Part shown: positions 31,865-42,903 of the stretch, in pieces
Layout: every line of letters starts with the position of its first letter
Numbering within the stretch: position 1 is the first letter of the stretch
Assembly: GCA_023052935.1 (NCBI GenBank)
Contig: CM041295.1
Coordinates: forward strand, 23,641,575 to 23,705,574
Length of the DNA: 64,000 bases
Reading direction: 5' to 3'
DNA from: Piezodorus guildinii
Lineage: Eukaryota; Arthropoda; Insecta; Hemiptera; Pentatomidae
The notes under the pieces: generated by a model
What the model was told of the DNA's origin: nothing
Seen by the model: only the letters and a program-made list of their open reading frames with translations
Databases searched by the model: none
Made by a program: the position numbers and the translations under genes

Positions 31865-31900
31865 CATACATATATACATATATACACATACATATATATT
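31795..31900. repeat. (CA)n/(TA)n compound microsatellite
   Basis: CACACACA, a long TA tract and ACATACAT repeats in succession. Confidence 0.95.
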
Positions 31901-32346
31901 ATAATATACTTATTTTAAAAAAAATATTTTCTTTTAAGAAAAAAATTAATTCACACAATAATTACTTAATTATAACTTAATTTTACTCTCAGGGTATAGT
32001 AAAGGTTTTTGACAATCAGGCACATTTTTATTATTTAACTTTTTAATTATAATAATAACTTAAAAACATAATACAAACAATATGCAGGCAGACTATAATT
32101 ATTCTCCATGTTCAGACAGCAACTCCTACCTCCCCAGCTCCCCACTCAACTCAAAACTGACTGACTCTATTTTACCTGGTAGGTAACTGCCTAGGTAACC
32201 TTTTTTCTTAGCATCCAAAATTGATGCTATGTTTGTAAACAAACAGCCAAATAGGAGCTGTTATTTAAATTTCACTTTTTATTCTATGGTTAGCCTACCT
32301 AACACAATAATCAAATTATAACTAAATAAATACTATAATTATAAAA

Positions 32347-32452
32347 AATGGGTATATTACAATATACATATACACACATATACATACATACACACATACA
32401 CATATATGTATATATATACATACATATACATATACACACATATACATACACA

Positions 32453-32501
<49 letters not shown>

Positions 32502-32590
32502 TACATATATGCACACACACACACACACACACAACACTCACACACTCACACACTCACCACTCACTCACCACATACACACACACATACATA
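32347..32590. repeat. (AC)n/(ACAT)n microsatellite at PLE end
   Basis: ACAC, ACAT and ACTC repeats over about 240 bp directly follow the 3' end of the minus-strand PLE fragment at 32600-33235. Confidence 0.92.
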
Positions 32591-32599
32591 ACATAAACA

Positions 32600-33235
32600 C
32601 ATAAATAAATATATTAATATCTAATTAAAACCAAGATAAATCACTTAATCACAAAATTCCAAATATTATTCTATCATATTAAGTTATTTAAACTTTATGT
32701 TATTCAAGAAATTCAATTTACTTAAATTATATTATTTATTAATTTTGCTCAAAATATCAGCATAATGATTATTTAAATTCTTTGTGTCCGTTTTGTAGTT
32801 TATAGTATAGTCAATGTGTTCTGAAATATATATTGCCTCTAAAATTTTCCTTTTAAAATAATTGCTTTCTTTATGTAATATCATAATATTTTCAAAGTCA
32901 AATTGATGTTTTTTATTTATTACATGCTGTACTAAAGTAGTATTTTTATTCTCTTTTTCTTTATTCTTAACATCATTTTGCTGCTGATACACCCTATCCT
33001 TCAAGAACTGATTTGTTTCACCAATATATAATCCAGGACAATTCACACATTCATTCCCTTCTTTTTCTATTTCCATAGTAAACCTCAATCTTTCATGGTA
33101 ATTATTAAGAGCATTTAGGAAATCCCCTACTACATTCTTTTTTATTATGCAAAATATGCCATCTACATACTTTACTAATAGCTTTACTTTTATACATGCA
33201 CTTTTTAAAGCAAATACAAATACAAAATACATTTA
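32600..33235 (-). pseudogene. PLE fragment: deleted RT fused to GIY-YIG endonuclease
   Basis: ORF 33232-32732 (166 residues). It starts in the RT palm at KLLVKYVDGIFCIIKK, where the catalytic box is YVDG instead of YVDD (33158-33169). It then runs NALNNYHERLRFTMEIEKEG and, by an internal deletion, goes directly into the GIY-YIG domain: CVNCPGLYIGETNQFLKDRV, HVINKKHQFDFEN and ILEAIYISEH. Compared with P1 about 170 codons are missing at the junction. The same deletion and the same Asp-to-Gly change are in the copy at 39429-39932, so the two share a common origin. Confidence 0.88.
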
Positions 33236-34430
33236 TTCATTTAAACAACTTTTAATTGTAATAACAATTAATGAAACTGAACTGAGATCCAAAATGGCAG
33301 TATTTAATATAGCATTTAAGGAATTAAAAGATAATTTTTCAACATTGTTTAAAAATGTTAAAATATATATTAGTACTGAAATAATTTCTTTATGTATAAA
33401 AATGGTAAATGCTGAAGGTGAAATAGTTTATTTAAAAGAATGTAAAAGTAAAGAAATATTTCCTCCACATATTATTAATCCAATAATAGCTCTTAAAATA
33501 GATTCAATAGTAATTTTATTAGAAGCCAAAAATTTAAAACTCAATATCCTCTTTACAAAGACAATATAGAAAATAGAAAAAGAAGGCAAATTAAGATTTC
33601 TGGATATGATGATAATTAGAAAAAAGGAAATAATCTAATCATCACAGAATGGGCCATAAAGAAAATTGTAGTAACACAATTCTTAATTATTTTTCATGTC
33701 ATCCGTATCATATGAAGTACAACATAGGAAACAATTTTTGCAAAAAAGTTATCACAAATATAGATAATAAAAGATTAAATATGGTTAAAGAAAAGGTTTT
33801 TCAAAAAATTTTTACCCCCAAAAATAGTAAAAACCATATGGGAATTGAATATTAGAACTAAAAATAAAGATAATATCAATGATGAAAAAATAAACCAATT
33901 AAAGACAACCCAAAAATTCCAAAGCTGTAATTATATAAAGGGACTTTCAGAGGAAATTGAAAAATCCTTCAAATTATATGATATGGAAGAATATAGTTTG
34001 CCTTCAAACCAAGAAACAAAATAAAGAATTATTATAGTGAGCTAAAAGATAAAATAGGAAAAAACTCTCAATCTGTAATGGTATATAAAATGCCATGTGT
34101 GAATTGTCCTGCATTATATATTGGTGAAACAAATCAGTTCTTGAAGGATATGGAGTATCAGCACCAAAATGATGTTAAGAATAAAGAAAAAGAGAATAAA
34201 AAGACTACTTTAGTACAGCATGTAATAAATAAAAAACATCAATTTGACTTTGAAAATATTATGATAGTACATAAAGAAAGCAATGATTTTAAAAGGAAAA
34301 TTTTAGAGGCAATATATATTTCAGAACACATTGACTATAGTATAAACTACAAAACGGACACAAAGAATTTAAATAATCATGAGATTTTGAGCAAAATTAA
34401 TAAATAATATAATTTAAGTAAATTGAATTT
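33236..34430 (+). pseudogene. PLE fragment head-to-head with the previous one
   Basis: Plus-strand PLE copy starting at the divergent junction. 33295-33569 carries the N-terminal block MAVFNIAFKELKDNF...KECKSKEIFPPHIINP seen in P1. It then jumps by deletion to the late RT region (33576-33720, KLRFLDMMIIRKK) and decayed linker, and ends with the endonuclease ORF at 34078-34407 (MPCVNCPALYIGETNQFLKD, HQFDFENIMIVHKES, KILEAIYISEH). The RT palm is missing. Confidence 0.85.
34078..34407 (+). pseudogene. GIY-YIG endonuclease domain of a PLE
   Basis: A 109-residue open segment covering a complete-looking GIY-YIG nuclease domain: VYKMPCVNCPALYIGET (the Cys pair and YIG-like motif), an internal EYQHQNDV in the place of the conserved Arg/His helix, then HVINKKHQFDFENIMIV and LEAIYISEHIDYS. 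It would cut target DNA during PLE integration. The usual Arg after LKD is changed (LKDMEYQ against LKDRVYQ), which could impair it. Confidence 0.82.
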
Positions 34431-34536
34431 CTTGAATAACATAAAGTTTAAATAACTTAATATAATAGAATAATATTTGGAATTTTGTGGTTAAGTGATT
34501 TATCTTGGTTTTAATTAGATATTAATATATTTATTT

Positions 34537-34600
34537 ATGTGTTTATGTATATGTATGTATGTGTGTGTCTGTGTGTGTGTGTATGTGAGTGAGTGTGAGT

Positions 34601-34667
<67 letters not shown>

Positions 34668-34689
34668 TATATGTATGTATGTGTGTGTG
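34537..34689. repeat. (TG)n/(TGTA)n microsatellite between PLE and W1
   Basis: Begins TGTATGTATGTGTGTGTCTG immediately after the PLE 3' end, includes GAGTGTGA variants, and abuts the T-run at the 3' end of the minus-strand element W1. Confidence 0.95.
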
Positions 34690-34861
34690 TTTTTTTTTTT
34701 TTTTTTTTTTTTTTATTGTAGGGGAAAATCTTTCATAAGACGAAGTGGGCTCTTGAATCCACAACAGTGTGAGATTCTTACTCACTGAAAACCACCTACA
34801 TTCGCTGCGATGTCACACCGCGGGACTGCTTGCAGGCATTACTTCGCGGTGGACAGGATGG

Positions 34862-36160
34862 CTAAGCGCCTACTTCTCTACTGCATACTTCTCGGTACTT
34901 GACCTCTTGTCTTGGTCTTCTCGCTCGCTCCTGGGTTCTCAGTCTACTTCCGACTCTCGCAGCATAATCTGAAACAGTATTCCAGTTTTCTTGACTCGTC
35001 AACATGAGCTGTACCAGATTTTCCTGTGTGGATCTATTACCCAGCATCATATCTAGCTGGACCTTTTCCTCGGTAAAGTTTTTACATGCAAAGAAAGCAT
35101 GTTCCACTGTTTCATCCAAAGGAAGACAGGTGGTACATGATGATTCTTCTTCCAGCTTGAACCTGTGAAGATATGACCTGAAACAGCCATGTCCAGAGAG
35201 TAGTGGGGTAAGGTAATAATCAACCTCTCCGTGTGTGCGGGTCACCCACGATGCAATATCTGATATCAGGCGGTTCGTCCACCTTCCAGATGATGATAGT
35301 CCCAGCGTCTCTGCCATCTGTGAAGTCTCCAGTCTCTCGTCTTTCGCCAACGTTAGCCAATGCGCCTCTAGCTCTTCACATTTTCTACGGTAGATTCTGT
35401 CACGCTCTTCTGCCAGTAGATCTATCGGAATCATGTCGGCGATGATACACACGGCATCATACGATACAGTGCGAAATGCTCTTGCGACGCGCATGGCATT
35501 TCTACGATGGACGCTAATCGCCTTACGAGAATATGATCTCACCTGGAAGGTATGCGACCAAATTAGTGCGGCGTACAAAAGCACTGAATTGGTTACGTTA
35601 GCAAGAAGCCTCCTCCGGCTTTGCGCAGGTCCACCGATATTTGGCATGATTCTAGTCAGTGCGTTAGTTACCTTCGCTGCTTTCATGCTGACTACCTGCA
35701 AGTGCTCATCAAACCTAGCATCAATCTGAACACCTAGGTATTTTATGGAGGGCTTTGAGAGGATGTTGATCTCTCCAACGGTCAAATTGATTTTTTCCCT
35801 CACTTTCCTGCTGGTAATAAGTACAGCCTCAGTCTTGTGGTCAGCCAGTTGTAGGCCTACGGACGAAAGCCACTGGCGAATATTAAATATTGCGTTGTTG
35901 GCCTTGTACGTAATCTCTTCCAATAACTTTCCTCGAGCAATGATAGCAAGATCGTCTGCGAATCCTACCGTGGTAGTTCCTTCCGGCATAGGAAGTCTGA
36001 GAACGGCATCGTACATGACATTCCATAACAACGGTCCTAATACTGAACCCTGAGGAACGCCACCTGTTATTTTGTACGTTTTTAGTCCTGCATCTGTTTT
36101 ATACCTCAGGATTCTATCAGAAAAATAACTTCTGATGATCTTAAGGAGGTACTGTGGAAG
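34862..36160 (-). pseudogene. W1 reverse transcriptase, C-terminal two thirds
   Basis: A long open frame (at least 389 residues from 36031) preceded in frame by [19 protein letters not shown]. It includes the catalytic GFADDLAII (35951-35962), HKTEAVLITSRK, KYLGVQIDARF, AFRTVSYDAVCIIADMIPID and the C-terminal HGEVDYYLTPLLSGHGCF plus CTTC...EHAFFAC, the CCHC motif characteristic of R1-clade proteins. Motif A is missing because of a deletion just upstream. Confidence 0.88.
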
Positions 36161-36398
36161 TTTTTTCTAACTTAACTCTTCCATGATGCACTCCCATCTT
36201 GCTGAGTTTGTTATCCCCTACTTTGCGATAGGCTGTCTCAAGTTCTTCTAGTGCGATTTCCGGTACCTGGTCTTGTTCTAGGTGTGGTATTAAATCGAAG
36301 ACTCCTTCTGGTCTTGTTGGGAACAGCGCTAAAACAATTTCCCCTAATAGGTCAGGAGAGCTTGGTGGCGATAAGCTTGAACTTTTTAGCCTTGCCAT
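36141..36398 (-). pseudogene. W1 RT N-terminal region with large deletion
   Basis: Reads LLGEIVLALFPTRPEG and EIALEELETAYRKVGDNKL, the RT approach region, then joins directly to a stretch equal to ARWTCI in W2 (here GVHHGRV in a shifted frame). By comparison with W2 about 130 codons, including the RT fingers and the first catalytic Asp region, are absent. Confidence 0.75.
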
Positions 36399-36562
36399 AA
36401 CTATTTTGTATGGCCTTCCCCACGTGTCCTCATCTACTTCTTCGCAGAGTTTCCTCCAGCAGTTGTGCTTTGCGTCTTTGATCGCTTTGACCAGGTGCTT
36501 TTTAGCATCCCGATATTCCTGTTTCCGAGCTTCATGTGTCGGGCGACCTCTCGCTCTTCGGG

Positions 36563-37480
36563 TTAGCCTCCTTGTACGGAGACAAGTTTTTGGAGGGCGG
36601 CGATTTCTTCATTCCACCAATACACCGGTAAGTTACGGGTTGTTTTCCGTGTTTTGGTCATTGAAGCATCACAGGCGTCAGTGATAAGCTTCATAAGCTT
36701 TTTGACTCTTTCCTCTGCCGGTCCGAGTAATTTGACTTCTTCCTCCATCATTGTGACAAAGGAATCTCGATCAAATGATCGATGGTTCCACACTGATCGT
36801 CTCGTTTGGAATGTTTTCCTTAATGTACCCGGGACTTGGACTTCGAAGCAAATTGCTCGGTGATCACTGTGGGTATAGAGTTGACTTACGTGCCATTTGT
36901 TGTCAGAAACAAGGCATGGACTAACACAAGTCAGATCAACAACTGATGCGCGATCATTTCTGGTGAAAGTAGGGTTTGGACCCTGTGTTTAAAAGCACAA
37001 TGTCGAGCGCAGCGAATACGTCCAGAACACACTCACCTCTCTTATTAGCCTCTTTGCTTCCCCATGCCGTCGCCCAAGCGTTAAAGTCCCCTGCTATGAC
37101 AAGAGGGTGACAGCCTCGCAGTTCCTGTACAATTTCATCAAGCATTTTTTCGAATTCAGCTTGAGAAGCGCTTGGAGGTGCGTAGACACTACAAATGTAG
37201 ATACCTCCCACCTTGACCCAAACAAAGTCCCTTGTTAAATTTTCCTGGGATTGCTGAATAAAATTACTCTTCCTTACCCAGAGAGCTGCTTTTCCGGTTT
37301 TGTCCGTCTTCCAGCGACAGGAATTTTCCATGTTCTTATACTGTTCACACAGTAAAGCAACATCAATACCCTTCTCACTTATTGTTTGCCAGCAAAGATC
37401 CTGGGCCGCTTCACAGTGGTTTAGATTTAGTTGTAACAATCTCATCTTCCGTGAATACCTGCCTCTTTCATTGCCTGTAG
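36563..37480 (-). pseudogene. W1 APE-type endonuclease and linker
   Basis: From MRLLQLNLNHCEAAQDL (start near 37446) through VALLCEQYKN (catalytic Glu), VYAPPSASQAEF and VIAGDFNAWATAWGSKEANK (catalytic Asp and Asn), to a frame break near 36960, then linker SVWNHRSFDRDSF and PVYWWNEEIAALQ. The start overlaps the ORF1 stop as ATGA, as in W2. This nuclease sets target choice in R1-clade elements. Confidence 0.82.
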
Positions 37481-37489
37481 ATAAACGGG

Positions 37490-38346
37490 ACAGCCAAAGC
37501 CACCTGTGTCTACGGTCTACGGTTTTTATCCTCAGGGCATAGAAGACAGCGCCGTTCTGCAGTACATTCCTTGGCTGGATATCCGTCTTCGCCGCATCGC
37601 AAACAAAGTCCCGTGCGGTCAGGACCGTTACACTTTCTAGCAAGGTGACCATATGCAAGACATCGGAAATCGCTTCGGGTCGCTTCTCAACGTTCGCAAG
37701 ACTTCTGCATATGATGATCCCTCCTTTGCGGTAACCATTAAGGCATCAGGACGAGCAGGTCTCGTGTTTTGTTTCGCCAATATGATTATTTTATTTTTCC
37801 TTTTAGCTTTCACCGTCTGCCATTTATTTAGTCGGTCGATCGCTGGAAGAATTGTTTTCCGCTGGAAGAGGAACATGTTCTTCCTGTCCTTTCCGAACCT
37901 TTGTCTTTTTTTTCCTCTTTTTCTTCATTGGTTGAGGAGGTGGTGTCCTTCGTTCAGAACCTTCATGGAAAACATGTAAGCTAGGCGATGTCTGCGTTCC
38001 ACGACTGTTTTCGGTTACCGCCTTAACAGACGATTCTCCCTCCATTCTAGACATTTTTTTCATAAAACATCTGGATCGTACACACGTGAGCTTTAATTAT
38101 ATTGTGGACATTGCGCTGTTTCATGACGAAATCGTGTAGTTTACTAACTTCTTCTCCAAGCAGTACCCACACTTCTCTTATTTTTTCTTCACTTGAGGCA
38201 TTAGATGCTACAGCAGCCAAGTGATCCACTGCTGCAACATTGCGGTCGCTTGATGACGACGTCCCGGAACCCGCCTCCCTAGACGCCGGTACTGGGGATC
38301 CGACCCCCTGCACCGTAGGATTAACAACTTTCTTCAGACTCTCCAT
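37490..38346 (-). pseudogene. W1 ORF1 (Gag-like protein), broken
   Basis: Starts MESLKKVVNPTVQG at 38346. The N-terminal part is Ser/Ala-rich, a basic stretch follows (PPPQPMKKKRKKKTK, about 37950), and the zinc-knuckle region lies near 37500-37650 in shifted frames. At least three frame breaks (about 38050, 37850, 37650). ORF1 would bind element RNA and help it reach its chromosomal target. Confidence 0.7.
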
Positions 38347-38372
38347 GATTTATATAAATATATTATTATAGT

Positions 38373-38540
38373 GTGAGTGTGTGCATGTGTGTGTGCAGTG
38401 TACTGAACTCAGGAAACCGGGGGAGCGTTAATCCCCACAAGCTGTGCACATCAGCTAGCCCTTGCGGGTCATGTGCATATATGTGTGTGCATATATGTAT
38501 GTATGTGTGTGTGTGTGTGTGTGTGTATGTATATGTGTGT
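38373..38540. repeat. TG-rich microsatellites flanking W1 on its 5' side
   Basis: TGTGTGCATGTGTGTGTG at 38373-38397 and (TGTA/TG)n at 38470-38540, separated by a GC-richer stretch that may be W1 5' UTR. The tract ends at ACACCCTATCCTTCAAGAAC, the truncated PLE endonuclease. Confidence 0.85.
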
Positions 38541-39420
38541 ACACCCTATCCTTCAAGAACTGATTTGTTTCCCCAATATATACTGCAGGACAATTCACAC
38601 ATGGTATTTTATATACCATTACAGATTGAGAGTTTTTTTTCTATTTTATCTTTTAGCTCACTATAATAATTCTTTATTTTGTTTCTTGGTTTGAAGGCAA
38701 AAGTATATTCTTCCATATAATATAATTTGAAGGATTTTTCAATTTCCTCTGAAAGTCCCTTTATATAATTACAGCTTTGGAATTTTTGGGTTGTCTTTAA
38801 TTGGTTTATTTTTTCATCATTGATATTATTTTTATTTTTAGTTCTAATATTCAATTCCCATATGGTTTTTACTATTTTTTGGGGGTAAAAATTTTTTGAA
38901 AAACCTTTTCTTTAACCTTATTTAATCTTTTATTATCTATATTAGTGATAAATCTTAATTTGCCTTCTTTTTCTATTTTCTATATTGTCTTTGTAAAGAG
39001 GATATTGAGTTTTAAATTTTTCCACATTTTTATTAATATTTTTTATAATGTAATTTTTTAACCAAAAACTTTGTCTAATGTCCAAATTAAGAAATTTCTT
39101 AATTACTTTATCAAACATATTTATTTTATTTTGGCTTCTAATAAAATTACTATTGAATCTATTTTTAAGAGCTATTATTGGATTAATAATATGTGGAGGA
39201 AATATTTCTTTACTTTTACATTCTTTTAAATAAACTATTTCACCTTCAGCATTTACCATTTTTATACATAAAGAAATTATTTCAGTACTAATATATATTT
39301 TAACATTTTTAAACAATGTTGAAAAATTATCTTTTAATTCCTTAAATGCTATATTAAATACTGCCATTTTGGATCTCAGTTCAGTTTCATTAATTGTTAT
39401 TACAATTGAAAGTTGTTTAA
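38541..39420 (-). pseudogene. PLE fragment, inverted copy of 33236-34160
   Basis: Minus-strand copy of the plus-strand fragment at 33.2-34.2 kb: N-terminal block MAVFNIAFKELKDNF, KECKSKEIFPPHIINP, then NRFNSNFIRSQNKINMFDKV and FWLKNYIIKN (lost from the 33.2 kb copy), the late RT linker and the beginning of the GIY-YIG domain. It is cut off within the endonuclease by the TG tract. Confidence 0.85.
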
Positions 39421-40060
39421 ATGAATAAATGTATTTTGTATTTGTATTTGCTTTAAAAAGTGCATGTATAAAAGTAAAGCTATTAGTAAAGTATGTAGAT
39501 GGCATATTTTGCATAATAAAAAAGAATGTAGTAGGGGATTTCCTAAATGCTCTTAATAATTACCACGAAAGATTGAGGTTTACTATGGAAATAGAAAAAG
39601 AAGGGAATGAATGTGTGAATTGTCCTGGATTATATATTGGTGAAACAAATCAGTTCTTGAAGGATAGGGTGGTGTATCAGCAGCAAAATGATGTTAAGAA
39701 TAAAGAAAAAGAGAATAAAAAGACTACTTTAGTACAGCATGTAATAAATAAAAAACATCAATTTGACTTTGAAAATATTATGATATTACATAAAGAAAGC
39801 AATTATTTTAAAAGGAAAATTTTAGAGGCAATATATATTTCAGAACACATTGACTATACTATAAACTACAAAACGGACACAAAGAATTTAAATAATCATT
39901 ATGCTGAGATTTTGAGCAAAATTAATAAATAATATAATTTAAGTAAATTGAATTTCTTGAATAACATAAAGTTTAAATAACTTAATATAATAGAATAATA
40001 TTTGGAATTTTGTGGTTAAGTGATTTATCTTGGTTTTAATTAGATATTAATATATTTATT
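39421..40060 (+). pseudogene. PLE fragment, inverted copy of 32600-33235
   Basis: ORF 39429-39932 (167 residues) shares with 33232-32732 the YVDG box (39492-39503), the deletion joining MEIEKEG to NECVNCPGLYIGET, and the full GIY-YIG domain. An extra Val after KDRV is the main difference. It runs to the same 3' UTR and then into (TG)n. Confidence 0.88.
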
Positions 40061-40064
40061 TATG

Positions 40065-40105
40065 TGTTTATGTATATGTATGTATGTGTGTGTCTGTGTG
40101 AGTGT

Positions 40106-40172
<67 letters not shown>

Positions 40173-40240
40173 GTGTGTGTGTGGTGTGGTGATGTGTGAG
40201 TGAGTGAGTGAGTGTGGTGTGCACATGCACTATATATATA
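40065..40240. repeat. (TG)n microsatellite at PLE end
   Basis: TGTATGTATGTGTGTGTCTG and long TG with GAGTG variants, the same transition as at 34537. Confidence 0.95.
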
Positions 40241-40273
40241 ATATATGTATGGGTAAATGTATGTGTGGATGTG

Positions 40274-40582
40274 TGCATATGTATATGTTTATATATAGTA
40301 ATAATTTTTTAAAGAATTTTAAAAGAAAATTTGGCTGTGAAAACAATATGGGACTTGATTGATAAGAGGAATAAAACAATGCATGGTGTGTGTATGTGTG
40401 CATATATGTATGTATATTACATATGTGTGTATGTGAGTATGTGTTGTATGTATGTATATGTGTGTATATGTATGTGTGCATATGTATATGTTTATATATA
40501 GTAATAATTTTTTAAAGAATTTTAAAGAAAATTTGGCTGTGAAAACAAATGTGGACTTGATTGATAGGAGGAATAAAACAAT
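40274..40582. repeat. 203-bp period tandem duplication with TG tracts
   Basis: A unit starting ATGTATATGTTTATATATAG and including GAAAATTTGGCTGTGAAAAC and GAGGAATAAAACAATG occurs at 40274-40381 and 40477-40582, separated by TG/TA repeats. W2 begins just after the second unit. Confidence 0.85.
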
Positions 40583-40754
40583 GTGTGTGTGTTTTTTTTT
40601 ACGAGGTTGGTGGAAATCTTCAAAAGGCCCGTACATATCCGTGTGTGGGATTTTTACCCACTAAAACCACCGCCCTACACCTGTTCATTTTTCTCCACGG
40701 GACCGCCGCTAGGCATTACTTCATGAAGGGAAGGCTGAGTGCCGCTTCATTTCT

Positions 40755-42095
40755 TCACATGATTTTCATGCGGTTAGCCACGTCTTCTGGATCTCCCTTT
40801 CTCAATCTCTTAAGGACGACTGCGGTGAATTTCTTCACTGCGTCCCAATGTTCTTCCGATCGCAGCATTTGGCTTACTACATTATCTGGTGTGATCGTTC
40901 CTCCACACACCCTCACCAATGTGCTTCTTTCTTCCACAAAGCGAGTGCAGGCGAAAAACACGTGCTCCGCTGTTTCCTCGACAGTTCGGCATGCAAGGCA
41001 ATCTGCAGTGTTGTCCAGTTTGAATCGGTACTGGTAGGCTCTAAAGCATCCATGTCCGGTCAAAAGTTGGGTAATGTAGAAGTCCACCTCACCATGCCGG
41101 CGACCAAACCACAAGCCCACATCGGGTATTAATCTGCGAGTCCACCTCCCGGAATCTGCAGCCTCCCAACGCTGTTGCCACTGTTCGATAGTTATTTTCC
41201 GCTCCTCCTCTCGGGGAACGTGTAATCGTCGTTCATAGTGCCTGCTTCTTTCTTCAACAAGGAGTTCCACCGGCGGCATTCTGGCTATCACACACGCTGC
41301 CTCGTAGGAAACAGTCCGAAAAGCACTTACCGACCTCAAGCAAATTCTGCGATAAATGGAAACCATCTGTCTCCGGTATGATTTAGTACCCATCGCATCT
41401 TTCCAAATGAGAGCTGTATATAACATAATCGAAGAGACAACTGTAGCAAGAAGCCTTCTGCAACTTTCCCTGGGACCTCCAACGTTTGGCATAAGGCGTG
41501 CCATTAAGGATGCTACTTTAGCAGATTTCGTGCTGATGTATTCGGTGTGAGCATTGAAGCGTAGACGTGCATCAATCATGACTCCTAGGTATTTTAAGCA
41601 AGACTGGGAACAAATTTCGTGCCTACCCACCGTAATAGTGATGGATTCAGCTTGTTTTCTACTAGTTACTAGGAGAACTTCGGTCTTGAGGTCTGTAAGT
41701 TGTAGGCCTACCGAAGACAGCCAACCTCGTACCGTAGCAATAGCCTGATTAGCGATGAGGGTAACTTCCTCCAAATACTTCGCCGCTACTACAACTGCAA
41801 CGTCGTCTGCGAATCCTACAACTTTGGCTCCCTCTGGCATTGTCAATTTAAAGATTGCGTCGTACATGACGTTCCACAGAAGAGGCCCTACTACCGAGCC
41901 CTGCGGAACACCACCTGCCACCTCGTATCTCCTTTGGCCATTGTCTGAATTATAGAGCAGAACTCTATCTTTCAAATAGTCTGTGAGGACTCTCATAAGA
42001 TAGGCTGGCACCGCCATAGTCCGTAGGGCATCTAGTATACAGGTCCATCTTGCAGTGTTAAAAGCATTCTTAATATTTAGAGTGATGATTGCAGC
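40755..42095 (-). pseudogene. W2 reverse transcriptase, palm to C-terminus
   Basis: A 420-residue open frame from 42017, preceded in frame by NIKNAFNTARWTCI. It has VAGGVPQGSVVGPLLW, the catalytic GFADDVAVV (41802-41813), KYLGVMIDARL, AFRTVSYEAACVIARMPPV, HGEVDFYITQLLTGHGCF and CLAC...EHVFFAC, the R1-clade C-terminal zinc motif. Motif A reads LNIKNAFN, with Asn where the catalytic Asp is expected (LDIKNAF-type), which should inactivate it. Confidence 0.88.
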
Positions 42096-42813
42096 ATAAC
42101 ACTTGGCACCTCTCCTCCACCTTGCTCCTGGGCCGTCTCGACTACCAATCCAACCGCATCTATCGTGGATCGCTCTCTACGAAATCCGTATTGAACCAGC
42201 GAGAGGCCATTAACTCCCTCCGTGAACTCTTGTAGCCTGGTGGTAAGGAGTTTCTCAAATGCCTTGCCCATAGTATCCAGTAAACAAATTTGGCGATAGG
42301 TTGACGGATCTTCCAGTGTTCCTTCACTCTTTGGAATAAGCACGAGGCGCTGTTTCTTCCAAGGTTTCGGAATGGAGCCTTCTCTAATGCAAGAATCGAA
42401 CAGATCGATGAAAAGGTCCGGCTGCATCCTGAGCGCCACCTTCAGAGCCACATTCGGAGTTCCATCAATGCCTGGTGCCCTGCCAAGATTTAGGTCCGAG
42501 GCGATGTCCTGTATCTCTTCTTGCGTGATTTGAGGGATATGTATAGCTGAATATGTATCGTCTATACGTGCAACAGTTTTCACCTGTTCCGTGAATAGTG
42601 CTCTGACGATTTTTTCTATAACGTTTGATTTCGTGGGGAGCTGCTTCGAACTGCTTTCGAGCCTTTACCTAGTTTCTTAAGTGCAATTTTGTAAGGTCTA
42701 CCCCACTGGTCTGCATCCACCTCATCGCAAAGTTCTTTAAAGCACCGTCGCTTGCTTTCTTTAATAGCCTGTCGGAGGTTCCTTCTTGCTCTCTTAAACT
42801 CCTCATGTAGCAC
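42077..42813 (-). pseudogene. W2 linker and RT fingers
   Basis: 42813-42616 is the endonuclease-RT linker (RRNLRQAIKESKRRCFKELC, WGRPYKIALKKL). After a frame break, 42583-42077 carries the RT N-terminus: LGRAPGIDGTPNVALK, KQRLVLIPKSEG, YRQICLLDTMGKAFEKLL and QYGFRRERSTIDAV. Another break near 42100 separates it from motif A. Confidence 0.83.
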
Positions 42814-42903
42814 AGAAAACTCCGGAAGACGTCTCGTTCGCTGGTAACGTCTTCTTGCTTGGTTGCAACACCGGCGAAGATCCTCTATAGTATCCGTCCA
42901 CCA

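Larger units (their letters stand above)
34690..38472 (-). mobile_element. R1-clade (Waldo-like) retrotransposon W1, defective
   Basis: Minus-strand element with ORF1 (Gag-like), APE endonuclease, RT and a C-terminal zinc motif, ending in poly(A) (T run at 34690-34713) set against a (TG)n tract. On the 5' side the sequence passes into TG/TGCA repeats at about 38472 (a shorter TG run at 38373-38397 makes the exact end uncertain). Insertion into (ACAY)-type microsatellites is the known habit of Waldo-type elements in the R1 clade. W1 has an RT deletion and several frame breaks. Confidence 0.82.

Noticed and set aside
32311..32596. Cys/Val- or His/Thr-rich open frames
   Set aside because: Products of AC/TG microsatellites in six frames, with no real coding content. 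The same applies at 34537-34788, 40060-40280 and the TA tracts.
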